DNA from: Flavobacteriales bacterium
Lineage (GTDB): Bacteria; Bacteroidota; Bacteroidia; Flavobacteriales_F; PHOS-HE28
Direction of reading: 5' to 3'
Assembly (NCBI GenBank): GCA_020635715.1
Contig: JACJZG010000006.1
Location: forward strand, 62,001 to 126,000
DNA length: 64,000 nt
Positions 28,488-37,498 of this stretch are shown piece by piece. The position numbers and the translations under genes were made by a program. The first letter of the stretch is position 1, and each line of letters starts with the position of its first letter. The notes under the pieces are model-generated. The model ran no database searches. It had not been told where the DNA came from and worked only from the letters and a program-made list of their open reading frames with translations.

Positions 28488-29528
28488 CTAATTCTCCGAT
28501 CGGCGCTTCGCCGCCTCATATACCCGCCGCATCCCTTCCTCGATGCTGATCTTCGCCTTCCAGCCGAGGTTCTCTTCCACCCACGTCATGTCGCAGTATC
28601 GGCTGTGCACGCCCACAGGCTTGTCGAGCAGTGGCTTTACCGTCGGGGTGTAGCCCGCGAAGCGCGTGAAGACCTCGATCAGCTCCAGGAAGCTGGTGAG
28701 CTTGCCCATCCCGATGTTGATGGCCCGGCCATCGCTGATCTTGTCCATTGCCAGCAGCGTGAGATCGAGCACGTCATCGATGTGCACGAAGTCGCGCCCT
28801 TGTTTACCGGTGCCCCACACCTCGAAGGGGTTCTCCTTCTTCGCGGCACGCGCGGCGATCGCAGGCACCGGATAGGAGAGGTCCTGGTCCTCGCCGTAAC
28901 CGCTGAAGGGCCGGATGCATGTGACATGCACACCGTAATGGCTCGCCGCGATCTTCGCCAGGAACTCGCCGGTGAGCTTGCTCCAGCCGTAGGTCATGTC
29001 CGGTTCGCCCATTTTCTTGAAGTCGATGTCGCTCTCTTTCAGTTTGATGGTGTTGCTCTCGGTCTGCAGGTCGATGGGATAGGCCGCGCTGCTGCTGGGG
29101 TAGAGGAATCGGCGTGGCTTGTTACGGCACACGTATAGGAACATTTCCGCATCGATGCTCAGGTCCTGCGCCACCAACATGGGGTCGCCGTCGATCTTGC
29201 TACGACCCCCAACAATGGCCGCGAAGTGGAAGATGTCGTCGAACTGGACCAGGTTCTGGCCATAGGCCCTGCGGAACCACTCGGGGTCCTTGTTCAGTTC
29301 ACGCAGCACATCGCGCAGGTCTGCCTGCAGGAAGATGAGGCGCTCGCCTTCGCCGTAGATGGTGAGGTTCTTGTGTGCGAAACGCTTGCGCTGTCCCAGC
29401 CAGGTGTCCGGGTGTGAGCCAACGCTGAGGTCGTCGATGAAGAGGACGCGGTCGCCTTTTGTGTCGAGGCGCTTGACCATGTTGCGGCCCACGAAGCCAC
29501 AACCGCCGGTAACCAGGTGTGTTCTCAT
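28488..29528 (-). CDS. NAD-dependent sugar-nucleotide epimerase/dehydratase
   Basis: I start at ATG 29528 (MRTHLVTGGCGFVGRNMVKR), with the GxxGxxG Rossmann motif right at the N-terminus. Downstream are the catalytic region PSSSAAYP and YGWSKLTGE, giving Ser/Tyr/Lys of the extended-SDR active site. The length (346 residues) is usual for UDP-glucose epimerase/GDP-fucose synthase-like enzymes, but the exact substrate cannot be told. It probably supplies a sugar donor for the neighbouring glycosyltransferase. Confidence 0.88.
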   Translation of the reverse strand: MRTHLVTGGCGFVGRNMVKRLDTKGDRVLFIDDLSVGSHPDTWLGQRKRFAHKNLTIYGEGERLIFLQADLRDVLRELNKDPEWFRRAYGQNLVQFDDIFHFAAIVGGRSKIDGDPMLVAQDLSIDAEMFLYVCRNKPRRFLYPSSSAAYPIDLQTESNTIKLKESDIDFKKMGEPDMTYGWSKLTGEFLAKIAASHYGVHVTCIRPFSGYGEDQDLSYPVPAIAARAAKKENPFEVWGTGKQGRDFVHIDDVLDLTLLAMDKISDGRAINIGMGKLTSFLELIEVFTRFAGYTPTVKPLLDKPVGVHSRYCDMTWVEENLGWKAKISIEEGMRRVYEAAKRRSEN

Positions 29529-29636
29529 ACTGTTGCTGTCGCCCCATGGCTTGCCCATGAGGTTCTCAAGGCTGCAAAGATGGGTGGTTCGTTCTCAGTT
29601 GTCGGTTCCTGGGTCCCCTCAACTGACGACCACGAT

Positions 29637-30068
29637 CTACCGATCAATGAAACGGCTGCGGAGTTCCGGCGTTGGTACCATGCAGCTGGGGCGCTGTCCG
29701 TACCACTTGTAACGGTTGCGGGCCACCCAGCGGTACACCGCATCGCGGATGAAGCGCGGCACGATGATGAAGGCGTAGAGCAGGCCCCAGGCTCCACCGA
29801 GGTCCTTGAGGATGGTGAGCGTGGCGGTGGAGCGCTCGAGCACGCGGCCATCCGTCACGTACAGCACCGTGCCCATGTCCAGCGGCCCTGCCTGAACGCC
29901 CTTCACGAGTTCCTGCGCTGCAGCGCTCTGCAAGGTGCCGAAGCGGAACCTGGCCTCCGGATCGCGGGCGATGATCCATTGCACGAAGCCGTTGCACAGG
30001 TTGCAGACCCCATCGAAGAGGATGATGCCCCGTATTTCGCTCGTATCACCGGACTTGTGCGCGGTCAT
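29637..30068 (-). CDS. DCC-family thiol-disulfide protein (DUF393)
   Basis: A 143-residue protein with the family signature IILFDGVCNLCNGFVQWIIARD near residue 15, including the DxxCxxC motif that names the DCC family, and RWVARNRYKWYGQ near the C-terminus. Members are thioredoxin-like and of uncertain function. It stands 24 bp upstream of the antiporter stop on the same strand. Confidence 0.85.
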   Translation of the reverse strand: MTAHKSGDTSEIRGIILFDGVCNLCNGFVQWIIARDPEARFRFGTLQSAAAQELVKGVQAGPLDMGTVLYVTDGRVLERSTATLTILKDLGGAWGLLYAFIIVPRFIRDAVYRWVARNRYKWYGQRPSCMVPTPELRSRFIDR

Positions 30069-30092
30069 GGCCGCGAAAGGTAACCTGCCCGG

Positions 30093-31268
30093 TCAGGCCT
30101 TCTCCCGCTTGCCCACGGCCAGGCCGATGGCCATGATCAGGGTCGTCGCGATCACCGTGATGAACAGGATGCCCGGTCCCACCACGTCGAGCTTGAGGTT
30201 CTCGGGGAGCGAGAGGTAGAGTAGGATGGTGATGAGGCCGCGCGGGGCGATCAAGGTGAGCGGGTGATCGTTCATCCGTACCACCGCGCGCATCCACACC
30301 AGGCGTACCACGTAGATGGTGGTCAACAGGGCAAGGGATGGTATGAGCAGTCGAGGATGCAGGGCATCCGCCGGTTGCAGGGTGAAGCCGAAGAGGATGA
30401 AGAAGAAGGTGCGGATCAGGAAGGCGCTCTCCATGGACAGCGAGTGCAGCAGTTCAAGATCCTTGTTGAAGGTGGGGTAGAGGAAGCGCTGTTTGAACCA
30501 CTCCCATGGGATGCGGTCCGCGTTGGCCAGGAAGATGCCGAAGGCCAGCACCACGAGCAGGGTCGAGAGGTGGAGCTGCTTGCCCACCGCGTAGACCAAT
30601 ACCAGGATGGCGATGATGAGGAAGGACTTCACATGGTGGTTCAACCGACCCATGAGCAGGAGCAGCAGCATGGAGAAGACCGCGCTCAGGACCAGCACAC
30701 CGAGCAGCCCGAAGCCCAGGCCGGTGAAGGCCTGGCTGCCCGTGATCGAGTAGGCGGTCACGAAGTTGAAGAGGATGATCGCGAGGATGTCCGAGAAGGT
30801 GGACTCGAAGACGATGAATTCCTTGCCGCCTTTGCTCATGTCCGCGACCGAGGGAATGGCCACCGCCGAACTGATCACCGCAAAGGGCACGGCGTTCGCG
30901 AAGGCCGCCAGCCAACTCGCGTTCAAGTAGTAATGGGCCAGCGTGGCGAGTATCCCGGTGGTGAGCAACAAAGTGACCAGTGCGCTGGTGAAGGCCTTGC
31001 GGATGAGCTTGTTCTGCGAATGGTCCACCGTGAGTTCCAAGGCCCCTTCGAACACGATCATGATCAGGCCCATCGTGCCCAGGGCGGGCAGGAGCGGGCC
31101 GGGGTTCGGTACCACCATGCCCACGCGGTCCGCTGCATAGCGCAAGGCCATGCCCAAGCCCAGCAGAAGGATGACCGCCGGCACCCGGGCGTGCTTCGCC
31201 ACCAGGTCGAAGAGGTAACTGAAGACGACGAGGCCGCAGAGCAGGATGAGGATCTGGTACGCGTCCAT
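30093..31268 (-). CDS. Cation:proton antiporter (CPA1/NhaP-like)
   Basis: I start at ATG 31268 (MDAYQILILLCGLVVFSYLFD); an upstream in-frame start adds a hydrophilic leader. The 391-residue protein has about 12 hydrophobic segments. Family features include the GMALRYAADRVG region, FAVISSAVAIPSV and FESTFSDILAIILFNF, the unwound-helix carboxylate region of CPA antiporters. It exchanges Na+ or K+ for H+ across the inner membrane. Confidence 0.85.
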   Translation of the reverse strand: MDAYQILILLCGLVVFSYLFDLVAKHARVPAVILLLGLGMALRYAADRVGMVVPNPGPLLPALGTMGLIMIVFEGALELTVDHSQNKLIRKAFTSALVTLLLTTGILATLAHYYLNASWLAAFANAVPFAVISSAVAIPSVADMSKGGKEFIVFESTFSDILAIILFNFVTAYSITGSQAFTGLGFGLLGVLVLSAVFSMLLLLLMGRLNHHVKSFLIIAILVLVYAVGKQLHLSTLLVVLAFGIFLANADRIPWEWFKQRFLYPTFNKDLELLHSLSMESAFLIRTFFFILFGFTLQPADALHPRLLIPSLALLTTIYVVRLVWMRAVVRMNDHPLTLIAPRGLITILLYLSLPENLKLDVVGPGILFITVIATTLIMAIGLAVGKREKA

Positions 31269-31364
31269 CGTTCGGGGGCACGAAGGGGCCGAGCACCCGC
31301 CGTACAGCGGCAAAAGTGCTGATTATCGGCCGTACCTCGACGGACGCCCTGTTCTTACCGGTTC

Positions 31365-33056
31365 CTAGAACTGGAAGTAGATGAAGGCCACGGCATCGGC
31401 GGTCATCGCCTGGTACACCACCACCACGGCCGCGATGGATGCAAGGGCCAGCCCCCAGGGCGGAAGCGCCGCAAAGCGGGTGCGGTACCATTGCTTGGTG
31501 GACTCGGGCAGCCAGTGTACTACGAAGCCGAGCAAGGTGAGCAGGAAGACACTGCGGAAGCCCCAGAGCACATCGCCGATCAGGTGCCAGCCGAAGTCGC
31601 CGGCGATCTGGCCGAGCATCAGGTTCACCCCTTCGAGCGTGGGACTGCGGAACCAGAAGCGCGTGAAGGTGATGAAGAGGAAGGTGATGGTGATGGCCTG
31701 GAACCGCGCGAACCAATGCTCGCTCTTGTTCCACGGACTGATGCGCGCCCAACCCTTGTACACCAGCAGCCCGATGCCGTTCAGGCCGCCCCAGATCACG
31801 AACATCCAGCTGGCCCCGTGCCAGAGCCCACCGATCAGCATCGTGAGCATCAGGTTGATGTTGGTGGTGATCATGTTGCGGAAGGGCGGCCAGAAATAGG
31901 CGATCAGCCAGAAGGCCGCGCCGATCATCAGGAACACGAAGGGCAGGGTCAGGTCTCCCGTGAGCAGCACGATCACCGCCAACACCACGGCCGTCATGAT
32001 CCACGAGAAGAGCGAGCCACCGCGGTTGCCGCCCATGGGGATGTAGAGGTAGTCGCGCAGCCAGGTGCTCAGGCTGATGTGCCAGCGCTTCCAGAACTCG
32101 GCCGTACTGCGCGCCTTGTAAGGGCTGTTGAAGTTCGCGGGCAGCGAATACCCCAGCAGCAGCGACAGGCCGATGGCGATGTCCGTGTAACCGCTGAAGT
32201 CGGCGTACACCTGCAATGAATAGGCGATGGCCGCCATCAGGTTCTCGAAGCCCGTGAAGCGCATCGGGTCGGCGAAGACCCGGTCGATGAAGTTCACAGC
32301 GATGTAGTCGCCGATCAGCATCTTCTTCATCAAGCCGTTGATGATCCAGAAGATGGCCAGACCGAACTGTGTGCGGGTGACACTGTACGCCTTCGCCATC
32401 TGCGGCAGGAAGACGGAAGCACGGATGATCGGACCGGCGACCAGCGCCGGGAAGAAGCTTACATAGAAGGCGAAGTCGAGCACGTTGCGCACCGGTTGCA
32501 CATGGCCGCGGTACACGTCCACCTGGTAGCTGATGCAGTGGAAGGTGTAGAAGCTGATCCCCACCGGCAACAGCACCTTGTTCTCGATGAAGTGCGCGTC
32601 CCACGCCGCGTTGGCGATGCGGGCGAAGTAGTTCACCGCCTCGAAAGAGGTGCCGAAGGTGGCGTTGATGTTGTCCACCACGAAGTGCGCGTACTTGAAA
32701 TAGCACAGCAACAGCAGGTTCACCGTGATGCTCAGGGCCAGCCAGAGCTGTTTCCGCACCTGCTGCGTGCTTCGGAAGCTCGCCTTCGCGATGAAGTGGT
32801 CCATCGCGATGGAGAAGGAGAGGAGACAGACGAAGATGCCGCTGGTCTTCCAGTAGAAGAAGAGGCTGGCGAGCGTGAGCCAGGCCACCCGCAGCGGATG
32901 ACTCCGGTACACCAGGGCGAGCACCGCCATCACCACCGTGAAGAAGCCCCAGAAGAAGAAGCGCGTGAAGATGAGCGGCGACGACGGGTCGTAGTCGAGC
33001 AAGCCACCCCAGTCCACCTGGGCGATCCGATCGGCTATGGCGCTGAGGCTGATCAT
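31365..33056 (-). CDS. MBOAT-family O-acyltransferase (AlgI/PatA-like)
   Basis: I start at ATG 33056 (MISLSAIADRIAQVDWGG), 5 bp after the stop of the SGNH gene. The 563-residue polytopic protein has the MBOAT core LLPVGISFYTFHCISYQVDVYRG, DFSGYTDIAIGLSLLLGY, FWKRWHISLSTWLRDYLYIP and the catalytic His in IGGLWHGASWMFVIWGG. AlgI/PatA-type proteins pass acetyl groups across the membrane to a polysaccharide or peptidoglycan. Tight linkage to two SGNH proteins and a LysM protein suggests an O-acetylation system. Confidence 0.9.
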   Translation of the reverse strand: MISLSAIADRIAQVDWGGLLDYDPSSPLIFTRFFFWGFFTVVMAVLALVYRSHPLRVAWLTLASLFFYWKTSGIFVCLLSFSIAMDHFIAKASFRSTQQVRKQLWLALSITVNLLLLCYFKYAHFVVDNINATFGTSFEAVNYFARIANAAWDAHFIENKVLLPVGISFYTFHCISYQVDVYRGHVQPVRNVLDFAFYVSFFPALVAGPIIRASVFLPQMAKAYSVTRTQFGLAIFWIINGLMKKMLIGDYIAVNFIDRVFADPMRFTGFENLMAAIAYSLQVYADFSGYTDIAIGLSLLLGYSLPANFNSPYKARSTAEFWKRWHISLSTWLRDYLYIPMGGNRGGSLFSWIMTAVVLAVIVLLTGDLTLPFVFLMIGAAFWLIAYFWPPFRNMITTNINLMLTMLIGGLWHGASWMFVIWGGLNGIGLLVYKGWARISPWNKSEHWFARFQAITITFLFITFTRFWFRSPTLEGVNLMLGQIAGDFGWHLIGDVLWGFRSVFLLTLLGFVVHWLPESTKQWYRTRFAALPPWGLALASIAAVVVVYQAMTADAVAFIYFQF

Positions 33057-33061
33057 CGCGT

Positions 33062-34321
33062 TCAGCGACCCGCCGTTCGCAGGTGTTCGCCGTAAGCCTC
33101 CATCAAGGCACTGAAGAGCAGGTCGCCCAGTGCGGTGTAGCCGGGACGGGTCATGTGCACGAGGTCCTTCTTCGCCAGGCCGGCCTTCTCCCACCGCACG
33201 ATGCCGTGCATGCCGCCCATCACCCCGAAGGTGTCCCAGACCGCACAGCCCTGCTCCTCCGCCAGCTGCATCATCACATCGCGCACGGCCGCGCCGTTCT
33301 TGTTCGGGTAGCGCCGCTTCACGTAGCTGTCCGTGTTGGTGGTCAGCAGGATGGCGGCCTCCGGCGCGGCGGCGCGCACCCGCGCGATCAGTTCGCTGTA
33401 GTTGCGCTTGTAGCGTTCCGCGCTGAAGTCGGGGTCGTGCGCATCGTTGATGCCGATGGAGAAGACGACCAGGTCCGGCTTGATCACGGCGAGCTCATCG
33501 GCGAAGTAGCGGCAACGCAGCCAGCTGGTGGTGCTCGCACCGTTCACCCCGTTGGCGTGGTAGAAGAAGCCGGGGTCGTCGCTCTCCAGGGTGATCCCGC
33601 GCAGGGTGAAGCCCAGCTGGTCCGCTGCCGTCCGTTGGAAACGCAGGTACAGGGTGTCCACGTAGCGGTCATACTGGAACTCGGTGTAGCCCTTGCCGGG
33701 TTCTTCGGTGCCTTCGATGTGTACTACTGGATCCTTGCTGTAAGCTGTCACCGCGTAGCTGCTGTCCATGCGGTGGAACACCTTCACGCGGTTGAACTGG
33801 TAGCCGGCGTAGACTTCGCCGCGGAAGCTCACCTTCAAGGTGGTCAGCGTGTCCGTGGTGGTCACGGTATATCCCGCGATGCCGAGCGGTGCATCATCGA
33901 TCCGTTCCAGGTTCTTGTGCGCCGTCCACTTCCCTGTGTACTCCGGCAGGTACCAGTAAGGGTTGTTGGTCTTCGCCATGGCATAGGGGAAGATGAAGCC
34001 GCGTCCACCGCGCACCCCGGGTACGGCCTGTTGCAATCGACTGCGCAATTCCATGCTCCACATGTCGGCCTGCAGGTGCGAACCGCCGAAGTGGGCGATG
34101 TGTACCTGGCCTGTGCCTTCGAGCATCAGCTTGTCCAGCTTGCGGTGGTAGCCCTCCCACACCTGCCTGCCCGCCGGGAACCGCAGGGCGTTCGCGCTGG
34201 TGTCCACCACGCTGAGGTCCGGCAGCCACAAGGGGTTCTCCTGGGCCTCGGCAATGGAAGTGGATAGTAGGGAATAAGTGACGAAAAGAACGGCCGTCAT
34301 ACGTGGGACACGAAAGCTCAT
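33062..34321 (-). CDS. SGNH/GDSL-like hydrolase (O-acetylation partner 2)
   Basis: A 419-residue exported protein (signal MTAVLFVTYSLLSTSIAEAQ). The block I region reads HIAHFGGSHLQADMWS, where the usual GDS is GGS; block III is VFSIGINDAHDPD and block V is MTRPGYTALG, where the expected Asp-x-x-His has become TRPG. It may therefore be a weak or changed enzyme. The start codon lies within the 8-bp target duplication of the adjacent IS256-family element, so the upstream region is now IS DNA although the coding sequence is unchanged. It is followed by the MBOAT gene. Confidence 0.75.
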   Translation of the reverse strand: MSFRVPRMTAVLFVTYSLLSTSIAEAQENPLWLPDLSVVDTSANALRFPAGRQVWEGYHRKLDKLMLEGTGQVHIAHFGGSHLQADMWSMELRSRLQQAVPGVRGGRGFIFPYAMAKTNNPYWYLPEYTGKWTAHKNLERIDDAPLGIAGYTVTTTDTLTTLKVSFRGEVYAGYQFNRVKVFHRMDSSYAVTAYSKDPVVHIEGTEEPGKGYTEFQYDRYVDTLYLRFQRTAADQLGFTLRGITLESDDPGFFYHANGVNGASTTSWLRCRYFADELAVIKPDLVVFSIGINDAHDPDFSAERYKRNYSELIARVRAAAPEAAILLTTNTDSYVKRRYPNKNGAAVRDVMMQLAEEQGCAVWDTFGVMGGMHGIVRWEKAGLAKKDLVHMTRPGYTALGDLLFSALMEAYGEHLRTAGR

Positions 34322-34324
34322 CAG

Positions 34325-35711
34325 GGGTCTGTTAGATAAAGTGTGTCATTACCATTATTGCTGATGATGTTGATGTTGTTGGGTGTTCAACGAGGGGGTC
34401 TGGGGGAGACTGATAACATGTTGATCGTTGTTGGCCAGCTGTGGATCGAAGCGCGGACCGAAGAGCAAGCGTAGCTCGGCAGCGATCTCGCGCCAGGCGA
34501 AGATGGGCTTTGCGGCCATCTTCTCCACGATGCGCTGCTGGGCCAGGTAGAGCAGCTTGAGCAAGGCCATGTCGTTCTCGAAGACGCGCTTGGTCTTGGT
34601 GTACTTGCGTAGCTGCGCGTGGAAGCCCTCGATGGGATTGGTCGTGTAGATCAAACGACGGATGCGCTCGCTGTACCGGTACTGGCTGGCCAGCAGCGGC
34701 CAGTTGGTGCGCCAGGAGCTCACTGCTTGCGGATAGCGCTCCCCCCATTTGTCGCTGAACACCTCCAGGGCTTGCAGGGCACGCTCCTCGTTGGGCGCAC
34801 GGTAGATGGCCCGCATGTCCTTGACCACCTCCTTGTTGTGCTTGTAGCTCACGTACTTCAAGGTGCCACGCACCTGATGCACGATGCAAAGTTGGATGTC
34901 GCTCTGCGGGTACACCAGCGCGATGGCCTCGGAGAAGCCGCTGAGGTTGTCGATGCACGCGATCAGCATGTCCTCCACACCGCGCTGGCGCAGGTCGTGC
35001 AATACGCTCAGCCAGAACTTGGCGCCTTCGTGCTGCCCCACGTAAAGCCCCAGCAGGTCCTTGTGGCCATCGGGACCAACGCCCAGGGCGGTGTACACGG
35101 CTTTGTTCACCACGCGTCCATCTTCCTTCACCTTGAAGTGGATGGCATCGAGCCATACGATGGCGTAGCGCCCTTCCAAGGGGCGCCCGCGCCAAGCCTG
35201 CACGTCGGCGATCACCTGGTCGGTCACCGCGCTGATGGTGGCTTCGCTCACCTCGATGCCGTACAGGTCGCGCACATGGTCGCTGATGTCGCGCTGGCTC
35301 ATCCCAAGCCCGTAGAGCTTGATGATCTTCATGTCCAGCTCGGCGTTCAGCACACGCTCGCGCTTGGGCAGCAGTACCGGGTCGAACGTCCCGGCACGGT
35401 CCCTCGGAGTGGCGATATCCACCTCCCCGTGAGCGGTCTTCACGCGCTTGCGGCCGTGCCCGTTGCGCCGATTGCCGCCAGGGGGCTCTTCGGCCAGGTG
35501 AGCGCTCAGTTCCCCGCGCAGCGTGGCCTCCATCAGTCGCTTCACCAGGGGCGTCAGTACCCCTTCGCTGCCGCTCAAAGGCTTGCCCAGCAGCAATTGC
35601 TTCATGGCCTCCTTCTCGAAGGCTTCATAGTCGAACTTTTCCGTCTTCTCTTCCATGGGTCAGGGTTTGAAGTTCGCAACTCCGGCCTGACACACTTTAC
35701 TTAACAGTCTC
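34325..35711. mobile_element. IS256-family insertion sequence, complete, 1387 bp
   Basis: The left end reads GGGTCTGTTAGATAAAGTGT and the right end, on the other strand, GAGACTGTTAAGTAAAGTGT; these imperfect inverted repeats share at least 20 of 24 bases including the terminal G. The 8-bp target duplication CTCATCAG lies at 34317-34324 and 35712-35719. One transposase gene lies between the ends. The clear duplication suggests a recent insertion. Confidence 0.92.
34355..35656 (-). CDS. IS256-family (Mutator-type) transposase
   Basis: A 433-residue DDE transposase. The catalytic residues are visible in AIVWLDAIHFKVKEDG, LIACIDNLSGFSEAI and, near the C-terminus, the E of the family block; the IS256 signature TTNPIEGFHAQLRKYTK is present. 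The frame is intact, so the element may be active. Confidence 0.93.
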   Translation of the reverse strand: MEEKTEKFDYEAFEKEAMKQLLLGKPLSGSEGVLTPLVKRLMEATLRGELSAHLAEEPPGGNRRNGHGRKRVKTAHGEVDIATPRDRAGTFDPVLLPKRERVLNAELDMKIIKLYGLGMSQRDISDHVRDLYGIEVSEATISAVTDQVIADVQAWRGRPLEGRYAIVWLDAIHFKVKEDGRVVNKAVYTALGVGPDGHKDLLGLYVGQHEGAKFWLSVLHDLRQRGVEDMLIACIDNLSGFSEAIALVYPQSDIQLCIVHQVRGTLKYVSYKHNKEVVKDMRAIYRAPNEERALQALEVFSDKWGERYPQAVSSWRTNWPLLASQYRYSERIRRLIYTTNPIEGFHAQLRKYTKTKRVFENDMALLKLLYLAQQRIVEKMAAKPIFAWREIAAELRLLFGPRFDPQLANNDQHVISLPQTPSLNTQQHQHHQQ

Positions 35712-35811
35712 CTCATCAGTAGGACGGACCACGCCTTTCCAGCTCTGTAGTGATCATTGCTGTTACTCCGCTTCATCCTTGCTTCTTCATGTCAATTCCA
35801 TCAGTCGTTCT

Positions 35812-36010
35812 CCTCCCTCGCTTCCCTCGCTTCCCTCACCTCCCTCACCTCTTCACCTCTTCACCTCTTCACCTCTTCACTTCTTCACTTCTTCACTTCT
35901 TCACCTTCCTCACTTCTTCACCTTCCTCACTTCTTCACCTCCCTCACCTCTTCACCTTCCTCACTTCTTCACCTCCCTCACCTCCCTCACTTCTTCACCT
36001 CTCTCACCCC
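35812..36010. repeat. Degenerate tandem array of 8-9 bp C/T-rich units
   Basis: More than 20 units of the types CACCTCTT, CACTTCTT, CACCTTCCT and CACCTCCCT. One strand is almost free of G. The stop codon and last residues (GVREVKK) of the SGNH gene lie inside the array, so unit gain or loss could alter its C-terminus. From 35720 to 35811 I see nothing else. Confidence 0.8.
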
Positions 36011-37498
36011 TTCCTGCTTGGCGCCGTAGTAGGCGGAGAAGTCGTTGATCAAGGCGGTGTAGAAGAGCTCGCCCACCTTCTTCGCGCCCTGTGGACTGAA
36101 GTGGGTGTAGTCCGTTGCGGCCAGCGGTGGATCCGCCTCCACCCAGCTCACCATGCTGTTCCTGCCGCCCATCGCTTCGTACATGTCCCAGAACACCGCC
36201 CCCTGGGCCAGGGTGTTGGTCTTCATGGCATCACGCACCTCCTCCAGTAGTGGCCGCGTCACGTAGTGCTCGCCCTCCTTGATGCTCATGTCGCTCGGAC
36301 CGATCACGATGATGGAGACGCCCGGCAGCATCCGCTTGAACCGCGCGATCTGCGCGCCGAAGAAGCGTCCGTACTGCTCCGCATCCTCGGGCCCCTTCAG
36401 GTTCGGTATCACGTTGCCGCCGTACTGAAGGATCAGCATCTCCACGTCGAGGTCGGCGTACATCGCGCTCAGCAAGCCCTGGTCCGCCTTGCGGAATTCA
36501 TAGCCCGCCCCTCCGCGCGCGGCGATGTTGTCCATGCAGATGCCCGTGCCGCCTTCCAACGAGATGCCGAACACATCCGGACTGTCGACGCCTTTGAAGG
36601 TGAGCAACAGGTCCTCCGGCGTGCTCGCAAAGCTCCAGGTACGTATGAAGAGACGGTCGGCGGGATCCACCACTTCGCTCTTCACCAACTCTCCCTTGTT
36701 GCGCACTTCGATCGTGACCGGCGCGCGGTGCCAGCCGAAGTAGAGCTTCACCTTCGTGTATTGGCGCGCCTTGCCGTAAGCACGCCGCAACGGACGCAGC
36801 GCCACGGTGGCCTCCTGTTCCACGCTGTCCAACGGCACCGTGTCGGGCAGGATGGGCGTGAAGCGCGAGAAGGAGGACAGGGCCCCGAATCGGTCGTGGT
36901 GCTGGGTCGGATCCTTGCGGCCCATCACACTGTAGCGCTTCCAGTTGTCGCTGATCACGCGGTCGATGCTGAAGCTCGGTACGATGTCCGCCACCGGGAA
37001 CAGGCCCGGACCCGTTCCACCGAACTGCGTCTGCAGCTTGTTGCGCAGGTAGGCCGTGATCCGGTCGCCTTCCAGCTGTGAATCGCCGTAGTGCATGATG
37101 CGCATGGGCTGCTTGCCACTGCGCGCGGCCTCCAGCTTCTGGAAGATCGGCCACAGCACGGTCTTGTCGCCGTTCGGGTAGTGCAGGGCGATGCGTTCCT
37201 CCAAAGGGCGCAGCTGGGTGCTGTCGAAGACGAAGGGCTCCACCACCGTGGTCGTGTCCGCCGCGGGCAGGCTGTCCGCCAGGGCTTCGGTATCCACGGT
37301 GGCGGCACTGTCCGTGACCACTGCGAGGATGTCGCTGATGTCCACCTTCTCTTCTTCGGCATCGAATAGGTCCGTGGCGCGGGGGATGCGCAATGCAAGC
37401 TCATCGGAGAGGCGCAGGTCCGAAGGCAGCAGCCAGCCGATCAACGCCAGGCCCGCCCACACGCTGAGCAGAAAGGCGAGGACGTGCACCGGTCTCAT
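35987..37498 (-). CDS. SGNH/GDSL hydrolase (O-acetylation partner 1)
   Basis: I start at ATG 37498 (MRPVHVLAFLLSVWAGLALIGWL), whose ATGA overlaps the stop of the LysM gene. The 503-residue protein has one N-terminal helix, an acidic linker (DAEEEKVDISD), then the SGNH core: block I IMHYGDSQLEGD, a middle block LQYGGNVIPN and block V YTHFSPQGAKK with a plausible catalytic His. It looks like an intact esterase or acetyltransferase. It is translationally coupled to the upstream LysM protein; the operon is interrupted downstream by the repeat array and IS256 element. Confidence 0.85.
   Translation of the reverse strand: MRPVHVLAFLLSVWAGLALIGWLLPSDLRLSDELALRIPRATDLFDAEEEKVDISDILAVVTDSAATVDTEALADSLPAADTTTVVEPFVFDSTQLRPLEERIALHYPNGDKTVLWPIFQKLEAARSGKQPMRIMHYGDSQLEGDRITAYLRNKLQTQFGGTGPGLFPVADIVPSFSIDRVISDNWKRYSVMGRKDPTQHHDRFGALSSFSRFTPILPDTVPLDSVEQEATVALRPLRRAYGKARQYTKVKLYFGWHRAPVTIEVRNKGELVKSEVVDPADRLFIRTWSFASTPEDLLLTFKGVDSPDVFGISLEGGTGICMDNIAARGGAGYEFRKADQGLLSAMYADLDVEMLILQYGGNVIPNLKGPEDAEQYGRFFGAQIARFKRMLPGVSIIVIGPSDMSIKEGEHYVTRPLLEEVRDAMKTNTLAQGAVFWDMYEAMGGRNSMVSWVEADPPLAATDYTHFSPQGAKKVGELFYTALINDFSAYYGAKQEGVREVKK

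Noticed and set aside
35750..36250. Plus-strand open frame of 166 codons, rich in Phe, Leu, Ser and His
   Set aside because: It is a translation of the 8-9 bp C/T-rich array plus the antisense of the SGNH gene; all three plus frames are open there.
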